Shown: positions 8,216 through 18,020, counted from the first letter of the stretch. The stretch: 64,000 nt of DNA from Actinospica robiniae DSM 44927 (GCF_000504285.1 NZ_KI632511.1:2167372-2231371); one strand, 5' to 3'. A program made the numbers and translations. The notes: a model not told the origin generated them from the letters alone.

Positions 8216-11188
8216 TCAGCAGTCGTGCAAGAGCGTCTCCGCCTCATCGATGTGCTCGTCGCCGAGCATGTGGAAGAGCCGGCAGGCTTCTTCGAGGTGG
8301 GCGCGCGCCGCCGGGCCCCGGTCGGAGGCGATCAGGGCGCGGCCGAGGTCGAGGCGGATCAGCGCCTGCGTATGGAAGTCGTCCGCCTCCAAGGACTTCG
8401 CCAGTCCCTGCTCGAACCAGGACACTGCCTCAGCAGCCTGGTTTCCCCGCAGGTATTCGGCGCCGATGCCGTGCGCGGTCATGCCGGTCCCGCGCACGTC
8501 GCCGACCTCGATGCGGATCGCCATCGCCGCGGTCAGGTAGCCCAGCGCCTTGTCGGGGCGGCCGGCGAGCGGGACGATCTGGCCCAGATTGCTCAGCGTC
8601 ATCGCCTGACCGGGCAGGTCGCCGACGCGGACCTGGAGCGCGAGGGAACGCTCGAGGAACCCCACCGCCTCGGTCATGTCCTCGCGGCGATAAGCCAGGA
8701 CGCCGAGGTTGTTGAGCGTCAGTGCCTCGCCGGCCGGGTCGTCGATCGACTGGCGGAGCACCAGGGCTTGGCACAGCACATCTTCGGCCTCCCCGAGCTT
8801 CTGCATCTCGATGTAGGCGGTGCCGATGCCGTTGAGCACCCAGGCCTCGGCCAGCCGGTCCGCCGCCGCGCGCGCTGCGGTCAGACCGTGGCGGTGTACG
8901 CCGAGCAGCGGCTCCCAGCGGCGGCGCACGGACATCGGACCCCAGGCCGCGACGGCTATCCGCCAGGCGTGTGCGAACGCGCCGATCGCGAGCGCGTGGG
9001 ATGCCGCGGCGCACACGTTGAGGTGCTCGAAGTCGACCCAGGCGAGGGCGTCCGAGCGGGACTCGAAGCCGACGTCCGGCGGCAACGGTGCGGCTTCGGC
9101 GGCCATGCGCCGGCGCTGCGGGGTCGCGACGAGGTCCGCCGTGTACACGGCGTGCGCGTACCAGGCGACGACCCGCTCGAAGCCGACGTCCGGCGGCGAC
9201 GGTGCGGCTTCGGCGGCCATGCGCCGGCGCTGCGGGGTCGCGACGAGGTCCGCCGTGTACACGGCGTGCGCGTACCAGGCGACGACCCGCTCGACGGCGT
9301 CGCCGCGGACCTGCTCGTCGAGGCGCGCTTGAGCCTGCTCGGCGGCGAAGACCCGCAGCAGATCGTGCAGCCGATACCGGCCGGCTGCGGGCGATTCCAC
9401 CATGTGCCGATCGACCAGCCGTTCGAGTACGCACTCTGTCTCGGCCGGCCGGCGGCCGAGCAGGGCGGCTGCGGCGGGAAGCGAGAGGTCCGTGCCAGAC
9501 CACAGACTCAGCAGGCACAGCGCGGTCGCCGGGTCGAGCGCGGAGACCGGCGCGGAGACTGCCGCGGCCTCGAGCTGCTCGAAGCCGACTTCGAAGCAGG
9601 CCCGGACGTCGAGATCGCCGGAGGCCAGCGCGTCGAGCCGGCCGCGCTCGTCGGCCAGGCGGTCCGCCAGGTGCCGGATCGGCCAGGCCGGCCGGGCGGC
9701 GAGCCTGGTTCCGACGATCCGGACCGCGAGCGGCAGTCCGGCGCAGGCGCGCGCGACGGCGTCGACGGCCTCGGGCTCGGCCGCCACCCGCGCCTCGCCG
9801 GCCAGCCGCGCCAGCAACTGGCGGCTCTCGGCCTCGGTCAGGCCCTCGAGTTCGACCGTCGTGGCGCCGTCGATGCCCGCCAGCGACGTGCGGCTGGTCA
9901 CCACGACCGCCGAGCCGGGGCCTGTGGGCACCAGGTCGCGCACGTCCTTCGAGTCGCTGACGTCGTCGAGCAGGATCAGCAGCCTGCGCCCGCTCGTGGC
10001 CGACCGGTACGCGCCGGTCAGGTGGGCCGCGTCGGCGGGCTGGGCTTCGGTCCGCGTCCCGAGGGCGGCGAGGAAGCCCCGCTGAACGTCCGCCGGTGAC
10101 ACCGCGTCAGCCGCGACACCGGCCATCGAGGCGAACAGCTGGCCGTCGGGGAACCGGGAACGCAGCCGGTTCGCGACGTGGACGGCGAGCGCCGTCTTGC
10201 CGACACCGCCGGGGCCGGTGACCACGAGGATCCGCGGCGCCTCGTCGTCCGGGTCCAGCAGTTTCGCGATCAGCCGGGCGTCGTCCTCGCGGCCGGAGAA
10301 GTCGGCGGTCGCGGCGGGCAGCTGGGCTGGAGCCGTGTACTGCTCGTCGTGGACATCAGGCTTCGAGGGCGCGGCGGGGGCGGCCGATGCGGTCGGGGCC
10401 GGGGCTGAGGTGACGGCGATCGGCGCGGCGCGGCCGCGGTGTTCGAGGCTCGGATCGGCGTCGAGTATGCGCTCGTGCAGATTCCGCAGAGCCGGACCGG
10501 GCTCGACCCCGATCTCGCTGCTGAGCAACGCGCGTACGCGCTGGTAGACGGCCAGGGCCTCGCTCTGCCGGCCGGTCCGGTAGAGCGCCAGCATCATCTG
10601 TGTGGCCGGGGTCTCGCGGAACGGATGCTCGGCCATGAGGCCGGCGAGATCGGTGACGACGGCGGCGTGCGCGCCGAGCTGGAGATCGGCTTCGATGCGC
10701 GCCTCGACGGTCTGCAGCCGCGCCTCCTGCAGGCGGTGGATCTCCTCGCTCCACGCGGCCGGCGGATCGAGGTCGGCGAGCGGGTCGCCCCGCCACAGCG
10801 CGAGCGCGGCCACGCAACTGGCACGGGCCTGGTCCCAGGCTCCTGCCTCGGAATGCCGACGCGCGGCGGTCCGGAACCCCTCGAACTGCGCCACGTCGAG
10901 CTCCGCGTCGTGCACGACGGCGAGGTAGCCCGGCGACCGGGTGAGGATCCTGGCTGCGGCGGCCGGTCCGAGCGCGCGCCGAAGCCGCATCGCGTAGCTG
11001 TGCAGGGTGGTGTCGGCGCAAGCCGGCGGGTCTGTGTTCCAGACGAGGTCGGCGAGGCGGGAGAGCGAGGCGACCCGGTTCGGTTCAAGCAGCAGCGCCG
11101 CCAGCAAGGTGCGCTGCCGCAGGGAGGAGATCCGCCGTTCCACGACGTCGTCGTGGACGAAGACCGTTCCCAGTAAACCGAAGCGCAT
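8216..11188 (-). CDS. AfsR/SARP-family regulator (SARP-BTAD-NB-ARC-TPR)
   Basis: This 990-residue regulator has an OmpR-like DNA-binding domain at about 1-95, a bacterial transcriptional activator domain at about 97-240, and an Ala/Pro linker. An NB-ARC ATPase follows, with Walker A GPGGVGKT at 325-332 and Walker B RLLILLDDV at 402-410. TPR repeats fill about 740-985. The architecture is that of AfsR-type activators of secondary metabolism. Between the ATPase and TPR parts, residues 634-671 and 672-709 are a near-identical tandem repeat (see the separate feature). No biosynthetic cluster is adjacent, so its targets lie elsewhere. Confidence 0.9.
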   Translation of the reverse strand: MRFGLLGTVFVHDDVVERRISSLRQRTLLAALLLEPNRVASLSRLADLVWNTDPPACADTTLHSYAMRLRRALGPAAAARILTRSPGYLAVVHDAELDVAQFEGFRTAARRHSEAGAWDQARASCVAALALWRGDPLADLDPPAAWSEEIHRLQEARLQTVEARIEADLQLGAHAAVVTDLAGLMAEHPFRETPATQMMLALYRTGRQSEALAVYQRVRALLSSEIGVEPGPALRNLHERILDADPSLEHRGRAAPIAVTSAPAPTASAAPAAPSKPDVHDEQYTAPAQLPAATADFSGREDDARLIAKLLDPDDEAPRILVVTGPGGVGKTALAVHVANRLRSRFPDGQLFASMAGVAADAVSPADVQRGFLAALGTRTEAQPADAAHLTGAYRSATSGRRLLILLDDVSDSKDVRDLVPTGPGSAVVVTSRTSLAGIDGATTVELEGLTEAESRQLLARLAGEARVAAEPEAVDAVARACAGLPLAVRIVGTRLAARPAWPIRHLADRLADERGRLDALASGDLDVRACFEVGFEQLEAAAVSAPVSALDPATALCLLSLWSGTDLSLPAAAALLGRRPAETECVLERLVDRHMVESPAAGRYRLHDLLRVFAAEQAQARLDEQVRGDAVERVVAWYAHAVYTADLVATPQRRRMAAEAAPSPPDVGFERVVAWYAHAVYTADLVATPQRRRMAAEAAPLPPDVGFESRSDALAWVDFEHLNVCAAASHALAIGAFAHAWRIAVAAWGPMSVRRRWEPLLGVHRHGLTAARAAADRLAEAWVLNGIGTAYIEMQKLGEAEDVLCQALVLRQSIDDPAGEALTLNNLGVLAYRREDMTEAVGFLERSLALQVRVGDLPGQAMTLSNLGQIVPLAGRPDKALGYLTAAMAIRIEVGDVRGTGMTAHGIGAEYLRGNQAAEAVSWFEQGLAKSLEADDFHTQALIRLDLGRALIASDRGPAARAHLEEACRLFHMLGDEHIDEAETLLHDC
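9062..9289 (-). repeat. 114-bp in-frame tandem duplication inside the AfsR-like gene
   Basis: Bases 9062-9175 and 9176-9289 are 113/114 identical; the only difference is A9084 versus G9198. The unit is 38 codons (starting RVVAWYAHAVYTADL), so the frame is preserved. The single difference changes one residue (Leu versus Ser). The near identity marks a very recent duplication. Confidence 0.95.
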
Positions 11189-11320
11189 TCAGGACCTCCC
11201 GCCGCAAAGGCCTCCCGTGGACCCCCGAGTCAGTTTGCTCATCACCGGGAGAGCGGGTCAATAGGTCTGGACCAATTGATGGCGGCGTCCGGCGTGCGCA
11301 ACCGGTCCGGGCAGGCTCGG

Positions 11321-12247
11321 CTACCGCTTCAACTCACGGTTCAGTTCCTCGAGCAGGTCGACGATCTGCAGCCTGCTGAAGCCTTCCGGCATCGTCCGCG
11401 TGGTGCCGTACGCGAGTTCGACGAGGGCAGCTCGTGCGCAGCCCACCTCCTCCGAAGTCGCATCGAGCTCGTGCCACGATGCCGTGCTAGCCGGGCTGCC
11501 TCCCTCGCGCAGCCTCTCCGCGAAGGCGAGCGCCGCCTGCCCCTCAATGCCCGTTCGCGTGCTCCATTCGCGCTCGCCGAGGTCGTCCATCGCGATGTCG
11601 ATGACGCTCGCCAACACCTTGAACATCCGGGGATCACAGGTCATACGGACGGCCGTGGCAGTGAGACGCAGCGCGGTGCGATTGATCGGCACGTTGTCCA
11701 GGCCGGCTCGATTCCGGCCCAACATGAACTCCATTCTCTGCCGCTGCCATCCGCGGGCCAGCTCGAGCGCCGTCATGCCGTCGGCGCTCACCGCGTCGAT
11801 CGCCGCGCCGGCGTGAAGCAGAACTCCGACGGTCCGGCTCTGACCGCGCTCGACCGCGTGCATAAGCGCGGTGCGCCCCTGCGTGTCCGACGCATCCACG
11901 TCGGCGCCGGCCTGCAGAAGCACGTCGACCGCAGCATGATCGCCCAGGCGGGCGGCAATGATGATCGCGGGCGTCCCGTCGGTTCGGCACTGGTCCGGGT
12001 CCGTGCCCAGCTCGATGAGCATGCGCAACACCGCAGGAGCTGCGCATCTCATCACTCCGATGATCAGCGGAGTCTCGTCGTCCGGAGCCGGAATGCTCTC
12101 CTCGCGTAGCAGCGTCTGCAGGGTCTCCAGAGCGGCCGGCGTCGGATGGTACACGCAGTCGTCCAAAGCTCGCGTCAGCATTCTCCTCCTGGCCGCGATC
12201 TGCTGGTCCGGCGCGGCGGGTACGTTGGAATTCTCCATGGTCGACAT
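11321..12247 (-). CDS. Ankyrin-repeat protein
   Basis: About 308 residues from ATG 12247; a longer frame to 12436 would run into the divergent cellulase start and is less likely. Ankyrin repeats are visible at roughly residues 50-175 (DGTPAIIIAARLGDHAAVDV, then TQGRTALMHAVERGQ, then DGMTALELARG). They are followed by a helical C-terminal domain with no recognised fold. No signal peptide or membrane segment is present, so it is probably a cytoplasmic protein-protein interaction module. Its partner is unknown. Confidence 0.75.
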   Translation of the reverse strand: MSTMENSNVPAAPDQQIAARRRMLTRALDDCVYHPTPAALETLQTLLREESIPAPDDETPLIIGVMRCAAPAVLRMLIELGTDPDQCRTDGTPAIIIAARLGDHAAVDVLLQAGADVDASDTQGRTALMHAVERGQSRTVGVLLHAGAAIDAVSADGMTALELARGWQRQRMEFMLGRNRAGLDNVPINRTALRLTATAVRMTCDPRMFKVLASVIDIAMDDLGEREWSTRTGIEGQAALAFAERLREGGSPASTASWHELDATSEEVGCARAALVELAYGTTRTMPEGFSRLQIVDLLEELNRELKR

Positions 12248-12429
12248 CTTGAGGCATCCGACGCCGCTTCGACGCCTGAAGCTTTCACCCGCAGCCCCCG
12301 GCGCCACTGCGGTGAGCTGCCCGAAAGCGGGCTCACTGCGGCCTTTTCGCAGGTATCTGTGACAAGCCGGGTGGCCGTGCTTAGCGTGACGGGCAGGCGG
12401 CTCGCCGCAGGCCGCGAAGGAGGCTATCC

Positions 12430-13527
12430 GTGGCAAGATTCTCTCGCGCTACCAGCATCGTGATCTCAGTGCTCTTAGGGCTGGGGTCCCTCACCCTGGC
12501 CACCAGCGCCCAGGCGGCCACCACGCAGCTGTGCCAGGAGCAGTCCGCGCCTGCGGTCAGCGGTGTCTACAACGTGCAGAACGACGAGTGGGGGTCGGGC
12601 GCCGCCGAGTGCATCACCACCGACGGCAACGCCGACTTCACCGTCGGCAGCTCGGCAATCGCCAACGCGACGAACGGCGCGCCCGGCGCCTACCCGTCCA
12701 TCTATCAGGGCTGCCACTTCGGTGTCTGCACCTCGGGCGGGCTGACCTCCACTCCGGTCCAGGTCTCGAGCCTGACGACCGGCAAGGTCACCTCGAGCTG
12801 GTCCACCACGCAGCCCGGGGGCAGCAACGACTACGACGTCGCCTACGACGTCTGGTTCAACCACACCGCGACCACGAACGGCCAGCCCAACTGCACCGAG
12901 CTGATGGTCTGGCTCAACCACAACGGCCCGGTCCAGCCGTACGGCACCCAGGTGGCGACGGGCGTCAGCGTCGGCGGCCGGAGCTACAACGTCTGGGAGG
13001 GCAGCCAGTGGTTCGGTAACACGGTCTCGTACACCATGACCACTCCGGCCACCTCGGTCAGCGGGCTCGACTTCGCGCCGCTGGCCCAGGACGCGGTCAG
13101 CCGCGGCTACCTGTCCAGCTCCTGCTACCTCATCGACATCGAGGCCGGCTTCGAGATCTGGCAGGGCGGGGCCGGGCTGGCCACCAACTCGTTCTCCGTG
13201 GCCGTGAACGGCGCCGCGCCGGTCCCGCCGTCCTGCACCGTGGCCTACACGCTCAACAACAGCTCCAACGGGTCCATGCAGGCCAACGTCATCGTGACAG
13301 ACACCGGCAACAGCCCGCTCAACAGCTGGAAGCTGACCTGGACCTACCCCGGCGACACGAAGATCACCAGCATGTGGGCGGGCACGTACGCGCAATCGGG
13401 CGCCGCGGTCACGGTGACCAACGCGTCTTACGACGGGACGATCGCCCCTGGCGCCTCGGTCGAGGTCGGCCTCAACGGCACGTATACGAGCAATGACGCG
13501 GTGCCGACCAACATCACCTGTAGCTGA
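12430..13527 (+). CDS. Secreted GH12 endoglucanase with C-terminal CBM2
   Basis: The protein has 365 residues from GTG 12430, behind GAAGGAGG. The signal peptide covers 1-29 (ATSAQA). The GH12 domain spans about 33-260: Glu157 in TELMVW is the expected nucleophile and Glu242 in AGFEIWQGG the acid/base. A short linker leads to a CBM2 at about 268-365, flanked by Cys residues and with surface Trp (NSWKLTWTYPG). It should cut beta-1,4-glucan or xyloglucan internally. A second GH12/CBM2 enzyme at 36.8 kb has the modules in the reverse order. Confidence 0.92.
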   Translation: MARFSRATSIVISVLLGLGSLTLATSAQAATTQLCQEQSAPAVSGVYNVQNDEWGSGAAECITTDGNADFTVGSSAIANATNGAPGAYPSIYQGCHFGVCTSGGLTSTPVQVSSLTTGKVTSSWSTTQPGGSNDYDVAYDVWFNHTATTNGQPNCTELMVWLNHNGPVQPYGTQVATGVSVGGRSYNVWEGSQWFGNTVSYTMTTPATSVSGLDFAPLAQDAVSRGYLSSSCYLIDIEAGFEIWQGGAGLATNSFSVAVNGAAPVPPSCTVAYTLNNSSNGSMQANVIVTDTGNSPLNSWKLTWTYPGDTKITSMWAGTYAQSGAAVTVTNASYDGTIAPGASVEVGLNGTYTSNDAVPTNITCS

Positions 13528-13552
13528 GAGCCCTGATTCAACTCTCTGAATC

Positions 13553-13591
13553 GCGCCCTCGACCCTGCCGCTGCAGCGGGGTCGAGGGCGC
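13553..13591. terminator. Strong bidirectional terminator
   Basis: A perfect 13-bp stem (13553-13565 with 13579-13591) has a 13-nt loop that is itself partly self-complementary and is followed by CTTTCT. It lies between the convergent cellulase and flavoprotein genes. Confidence 0.85.
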
Positions 13592-13596
13592 CTTTC

Positions 13597-16356
13597 TCAC
13601 GCCGGAGAGATCACGCGACGCACGTAGGCGCGCACGTCGGCGTCCGAGTCGTCCGCTGCCTTGGCCAGCGCCTGGTCCACGTCGGCGCGGCCCGCTCGGG
13701 GTGTCAGGGCTATGACTGCCGCTTTACGCACGTCGGCGTGCTCGTCCCGGAGCAGCGAGGCCAGCGCGTCAGTTGCCGCTGAGTCGAACTCGGAGCCGGA
13801 CGCCGCGCCGCCCAAAGCCATGGCAGCCCCCTTACGCACTTGCCACGCCTCGTCCTCGGCGGCCGCGACCGCCGCGGTGGCGAGCTCAGGGTCCGTGACC
13901 AGACTCGACGCGGACTCCAGGGCGGCCGCACGCACCAAGTAGTCCGGGTCGCGCGCGAGGCGGGCCAACGGTTCTGCCGAAGCGGGGTGGCCGATCGTGC
14001 CGATTCCCTTGGCGGCTGCTATTCGGACGTCGCGGTCAGGGTCCGTGATCGCCGCGGCCAGCGCCTCGTGTTCGTCGAGTGAGACCAGCGCGTGCACAGC
14101 CGCAGCCCGGACTCGTGCCTGCTCGTCGCGCAACGCCGCAGCGAACAACGCGCGGTCGCCCATGCGCAGCGCCCGCAGGACGTCGACGACCACGGCTCTG
14201 ACGTACGGGTCCGGAAGACGGAGCGAGTCAGTAAGGGCACTGACGAGATCGGGCGAGGGAGTCAGCACCTCGACCAGTTCCGTCAGGCCGGCTGCGGCAG
14301 CGCGCCGGACGGAGCTGTCCTCATCGCCGAGTAGCGTCGTCAGCAGCCGGCCGGCCTCCGGTGGCACGGTCTCGGTAAGCACACTGATGACGGCTCGGCG
14401 CACTTCCGGCGCGGGGTCGGCGAGGTAGCCGGCCAACTGCCCAGATCCGGCCTCCTCCTCGGCGAGGGCCAGCAGAGCCAGGATGCGCGCACCGCTCGGC
14501 AGGGCGGGCGCGTCGCGCCCGACGCTCTCCTCGAGCCGAACCGCCTGTACCGGCGTCCCCGCAGCGCTTCCCGCGCGGGCAACGTCGAGTCCTGAAACGA
14601 TCGGCCCGAGGACACGGACCGGCCGGTCCGGCTGTGGCTCGTACTCTTCGACCGGCACGAGGTAGGCGGCCACCGGACGTCGGAGGAACTCCATCCGGCC
14701 ATCAGGGTCCTTGCGCAGGTTGAGGTGGTCGAGCCACTCGGCGTCGTCCTGCTCAGGGATGTCCGCGCGCTCGTGGTAGAGGCCCCAGCGGCTCTCCGTA
14801 CGCACGAGCGAGGACTGCGCCGCCATCATCGCGCAGTCCAGGATGAACCCGACCTCGGCGCAGCGCATGAGCTCGTGCGGGGTGCGGGCGCCCATCGAGG
14901 CGACCTCGTCGGCCATCCGCTCGAAGGTCTCGACCGCGATCCCCAGCTTGCGGCCGGTCTTGGGCGGCGCGACGTAGTCGTTCACGAAGCGGCGCAGCTT
15001 GTACTCGACCTGCGGCTGCGGCGGACCATCGGGGTTGCGCAACGGTCGGTAGATCAGCTCGTGGGCGGCGGCGACCTGCTCCTCCGGCAGTTCCGCGGGC
15101 ACAGGGCCGGCGGAACGGACCAGGTGCGCGGCATGCTGGCCGGCGAGGTCGCCGAAGACGAACGCGCCGATCATGTAATTGTGCGGGACGCAGGCCAGGT
15201 CGCCCGCCGCGTAAAGGCCGGGCACCGTCGTGGCCGCGTTCTCGTCGACCCAGACCCCTGATCCCGAGTGGCCGCCGCACAGGCCGATCTCGGAGATGTG
15301 CATCTCGATGTCGTGGGTCCGGTAGTCGTGCCCGCGGTTGGCGTGGAAGGTGCCGCGGGTGGGCCGCTCGGTCGTGTGCAGGATGCCTTCGAGTGCTTCG
15401 ATCGTGCTCTCCGGCAGATGGCTGACCTTCAGGTAGACCGGCCCGCGCGCGGACTCGATCTCCCGGGCGACCTCCGCCATCATCCGGCCGGACCAGTAGT
15501 CGCAGTCCACGAAGCGCTCGCCGCGGCTGTTGACCTGGTAGCCGCCGAACGGGTTGGCCACGTACGCGCAGGCCGGGCCGTTGTAGTCCTTGATCAGGGG
15601 ATTGATCTGGAAGCACTCGATGCCGCTGAGCTCCGCGCCCGCGTGGTACGCCATGGAATGGCCGTCGCCGGCGTTCGTCGGATTCTCGTAAGTGCCGTAC
15701 AGATAGCCGCTGGCCGGCAGACCGAGCCGACCGCTCGCGCCGGTCGCCAAGATCACGGCGCCTGCCGACACGGTCACGAAGGCGCCGGTCCGAGTGTCGA
15801 ACCCGGCGGCACCGAGCGCGCGGCCTTCCGCGGTGAGCACCCGCACCGGCATGACCCGGTTCTCGATCCGGATCAGCTCGCGCATCGAGCGTTCGCGCAG
15901 CACCCGGTAAAGCACCTTCTTGACATCCTTGCCCTCCGGCATGGGAAGGACGTAGCTGCCGGAGCGGTGCACCTTGCGCACGGCGTACTCGCCGTATTCG
16001 TCCTTCTCGAACTTCACGCCGTAGCGCTCAAGGCGTTGCACCATCTCGAAACCGCGGATGGCGGTCTGGCGCACCGTGCGCTGGTTGACGATGCCGTCGT
16101 TGGCGCGGGTGACGTCGGCGACGTACGTGTCCGGGTCGGCCTTGCCGGGGATGACGGCGTTGTTCACCCCGTCCATGCCCATGGCAAGGGCACCGGAGTG
16201 GCGCACGTGCGCCTTCTCGAGAATCAGGACACGTGCGCCCTCGTCGGCAGCGCTGAGCGCGGCCATGGTTCCCGCGGTGCCGCCGCCGATCACCAGCACA
16301 TCGCACTCCAGACGGGTGCGATCATCGATCGACGGGGTCGTGAGGTGGCTCGTCAT
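13597..16356 (-). CDS. AprA/fumarate-reductase-like flavoprotein fused to HEAT repeats
   Basis: This 919-residue protein has an N-terminal FAD-binding fold (VLVIGGGTAGT at 21-30, then HSGALAMGMDG). It has the second FAD motif VPGLYAAGDLACVPHNYMIG at 378-397 and the C-terminal helical domain of the succinate/fumarate/adenylylsulfate reductase flavoproteins, ending near ESRWGLYHERADIP (521-534). From about residue 622 to the end there are around nine PBS-lyase-type HEAT repeats (for example DPAPEVRRAVISVL, DPDRDVRIAAAKGIG). Its start overlaps the ATPase stop as ATGA. With the ferredoxin-like gene of the same operon it forms an AprAB-like redox pair. The substrate is unknown, and the rest of dissimilatory sulfate metabolism is not visible. 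Confidence 0.85.
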   Translation of the reverse strand: MTSHLTTPSIDDRTRLECDVLVIGGGTAGTMAALSAADEGARVLILEKAHVRHSGALAMGMDGVNNAVIPGKADPDTYVADVTRANDGIVNQRTVRQTAIRGFEMVQRLERYGVKFEKDEYGEYAVRKVHRSGSYVLPMPEGKDVKKVLYRVLRERSMRELIRIENRVMPVRVLTAEGRALGAAGFDTRTGAFVTVSAGAVILATGASGRLGLPASGYLYGTYENPTNAGDGHSMAYHAGAELSGIECFQINPLIKDYNGPACAYVANPFGGYQVNSRGERFVDCDYWSGRMMAEVAREIESARGPVYLKVSHLPESTIEALEGILHTTERPTRGTFHANRGHDYRTHDIEMHISEIGLCGGHSGSGVWVDENAATTVPGLYAAGDLACVPHNYMIGAFVFGDLAGQHAAHLVRSAGPVPAELPEEQVAAAHELIYRPLRNPDGPPQPQVEYKLRRFVNDYVAPPKTGRKLGIAVETFERMADEVASMGARTPHELMRCAEVGFILDCAMMAAQSSLVRTESRWGLYHERADIPEQDDAEWLDHLNLRKDPDGRMEFLRRPVAAYLVPVEEYEPQPDRPVRVLGPIVSGLDVARAGSAAGTPVQAVRLEESVGRDAPALPSGARILALLALAEEEAGSGQLAGYLADPAPEVRRAVISVLTETVPPEAGRLLTTLLGDEDSSVRRAAAAGLTELVEVLTPSPDLVSALTDSLRLPDPYVRAVVVDVLRALRMGDRALFAAALRDEQARVRAAAVHALVSLDEHEALAAAITDPDRDVRIAAAKGIGTIGHPASAEPLARLARDPDYLVRAAALESASSLVTDPELATAAVAAAEDEAWQVRKGAAMALGGAASGSEFDSAATDALASLLRDEHADVRKAAVIALTPRAGRADVDQALAKAADDSDADVRAYVRRVISPA

Positions 16357-17138
16357 GGTTTCTCCGGCTCGAGTGCGTCAAGGATCTGCTCGCGGGCCTG
16401 CTCACGCGCGACGTCCTCGACGCGCGGGCTCGGCACTCGGACCAGGTCGCGTACGCCGCGCCGGCCGAGCACGACGATCCGATCGCCGAGGGCGAGGGCC
16501 TCGTCCACGTCGTGCGTGACGAACAGGACGGTCGGCGAAGACTCCTGCCACACCGTGACGAGCAGGCGGCGCATCGCGGCGCGGGTCGCGGGATCGAGAG
16601 CGCCGAAGGGTTCGTCCATCAGCACCGTCGGCGGGCCGCCGATCAGCGCGCGGGCCAGCTGGACCCGTTGCCGCATGCCGCCGGACAGCTGGCGGGGCAG
16701 GTGGCTTTCGAAGCCTGCGAGGCCGACCTGCTCGATCCAGCTTCGTGCCTGCTCGTCGCGCTCGAGTCGCGAATGCCCCTTCACCGTGAGGGGGAATTCG
16801 ATGTTGCGCCGCACGTCGAGCCACGGCAGCAACGCATCCTCTTGGAAGATCATGGCGCGATCCGGGCCGGGGCCGGTGACAGGGCTGCCGTCCACGGTGA
16901 TCCGGCCGCCGCCGACCGGCAGCAGGCCCGCGACGCCGCGCAGCAGCGTCGACTTGCCGCAACCCGACGGTCCGACCACGACGAGGATCTCTCCGGGCGC
17001 GGCCTCGAGGTCGACATCGGCCAGGACCGTGCGTCGGCCGTAGCCGAGGCTGAGGCGCTCAAAGCGGATGTGCGAGCCGCGGCCCGCGGTGTCGCGGCCG
17101 TCGGCGAGTGCGGCCGGGCCGCTCAGCGTCGCGCTCAC
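16353..17138 (-). CDS. ABC transporter ATPase (nitrate/sulfonate/taurine type)
   Basis: The protein has 261 residues from GTG 17138, whose codon overlaps the permease stop (GTGA). Walker A is VVGPSGCGKSTLL near residues 50-62. The Q-loop segment is IFQEDALLPW, the signature LSGGMRQRVQLARALIGG, Walker B PTVLMDEPFGALDP, and the H-loop LFVTHDVDEA. It is a SsuB/TauB/NrtD-type ATPase energising the permease encoded just upstream. The overlaps on both sides indicate translational coupling. Confidence 0.92.
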   Translation of the reverse strand: MSATLSGPAALADGRDTAGRGSHIRFERLSLGYGRRTVLADVDLEAAPGEILVVVGPSGCGKSTLLRGVAGLLPVGGGRITVDGSPVTGPGPDRAMIFQEDALLPWLDVRRNIEFPLTVKGHSRLERDEQARSWIEQVGLAGFESHLPRQLSGGMRQRVQLARALIGGPPTVLMDEPFGALDPATRAAMRRLLVTVWQESSPTVLFVTHDVDEALALGDRIVVLGRRGVRDLVRVPSPRVEDVAREQAREQILDALEPEKP

Positions 17139-17995
17139 CGCTGTGCTCCTTCCTCGCGCGGCAGCCATCGGGTCGCCCGGCGTCCGGCGAGCTCGACTGC
17201 TCCCGAGGTGATGCCGCCGAGCAGCCCGATGGTCAACATGCCGACGACCACGCCGGGATAGTCGATCACTGTGTAGGCCTCCCAGGTGCGGTATCCGACC
17301 CCGTATTGGCCCGAGATCATCTCCGCGGACACGACGCAGATCCATGCGACACCCATGCCGACCGAGAGCCCGCCGAAGATTCCGGGCAGCGCGCCCGGCA
17401 GTACGACGCGGCGCAGCACGGTGTACCTTCCGGCGCCGAGCGTCCGCACTGCTTCCTCGACCGTGACCGGCAGAGCCCTGACGGCGTGGCGGGTGGAGAC
17501 GAAGATCGGGAAGAAGGCCGCCGTGGTCGTGATGGCGACCATGCCCTGCTCGTTGCTGGGAAAAGCCAGGATCGCCACTGGAACCAGCGCGATCGCCGGG
17601 ATCGGCCGGACGACTTCGAGGATCGGCTTGAGCAGGTCCTCGGCCACCCGGGAGCGGGCCACCGCCACGCCCGCCGCAACGCCGAGGACGCCGGCGATGC
17701 AGAAGCCGAGGACGATGCGCAGCAGGCTCGCGCCGAGGTCCTGGTAGTACTGCCCGGTATGCAGCTGCCGCCAGAACTCCGAGGCGACCGCCGTGGCCGA
17801 GGGCAGGTTGCCGAAGCGGATCCAGACGGACGCCTGGTGCGTGGTCAGCAGCTGCCAGAGCAGTACGGCCGTCACCAGCGAGGCGATGCGCACGCCCCAG
17901 CGTGCCGGGCGGCCGTAGCGGCTGCGGACGCGGTGCTCGGGCAGCGGATCGCTCGCCGCCGGAGCCCAGTCGAGTTCGGGTGATGCAGTGGTCAT
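17135..17995 (-). CDS. ABC transporter permease (SsuC/TauC/NrtB type)
   Basis: This 286-residue membrane protein has about six hydrophobic segments (for example VRIASLVTAVLLWQLL near 36-51 and IVLGFCIAGVLGVAAGVAVA). It carries the EAA cytoplasmic loop that docks on the ATPase (VEEAVRTLGAGRYTVLRRVV then LPGALPGIFGG). It forms the inner-membrane pore of the uptake system and follows the binding-protein gene by 25 bases. Confidence 0.92.
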   Translation of the reverse strand: MTTASPELDWAPAASDPLPEHRVRSRYGRPARWGVRIASLVTAVLLWQLLTTHQASVWIRFGNLPSATAVASEFWRQLHTGQYYQDLGASLLRIVLGFCIAGVLGVAAGVAVARSRVAEDLLKPILEVVRPIPAIALVPVAILAFPSNEQGMVAITTTAAFFPIFVSTRHAVRALPVTVEEAVRTLGAGRYTVLRRVVLPGALPGIFGGLSVGMGVAWICVVSAEMISGQYGVGYRTWEAYTVIDYPGVVVGMLTIGLLGGITSGAVELAGRRATRWLPREEGAQR

Positions 17996-18020
17996 CGAAA
18001 CCGTCTCCTCGTCGGCGGTA

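Noticed and set aside
8216-11188. A natural-product cluster next to the AfsR-like regulator
   Set aside because: The neighbours are a Nudix hydrolase and an ankyrin protein; no synthase or tailoring set is present.
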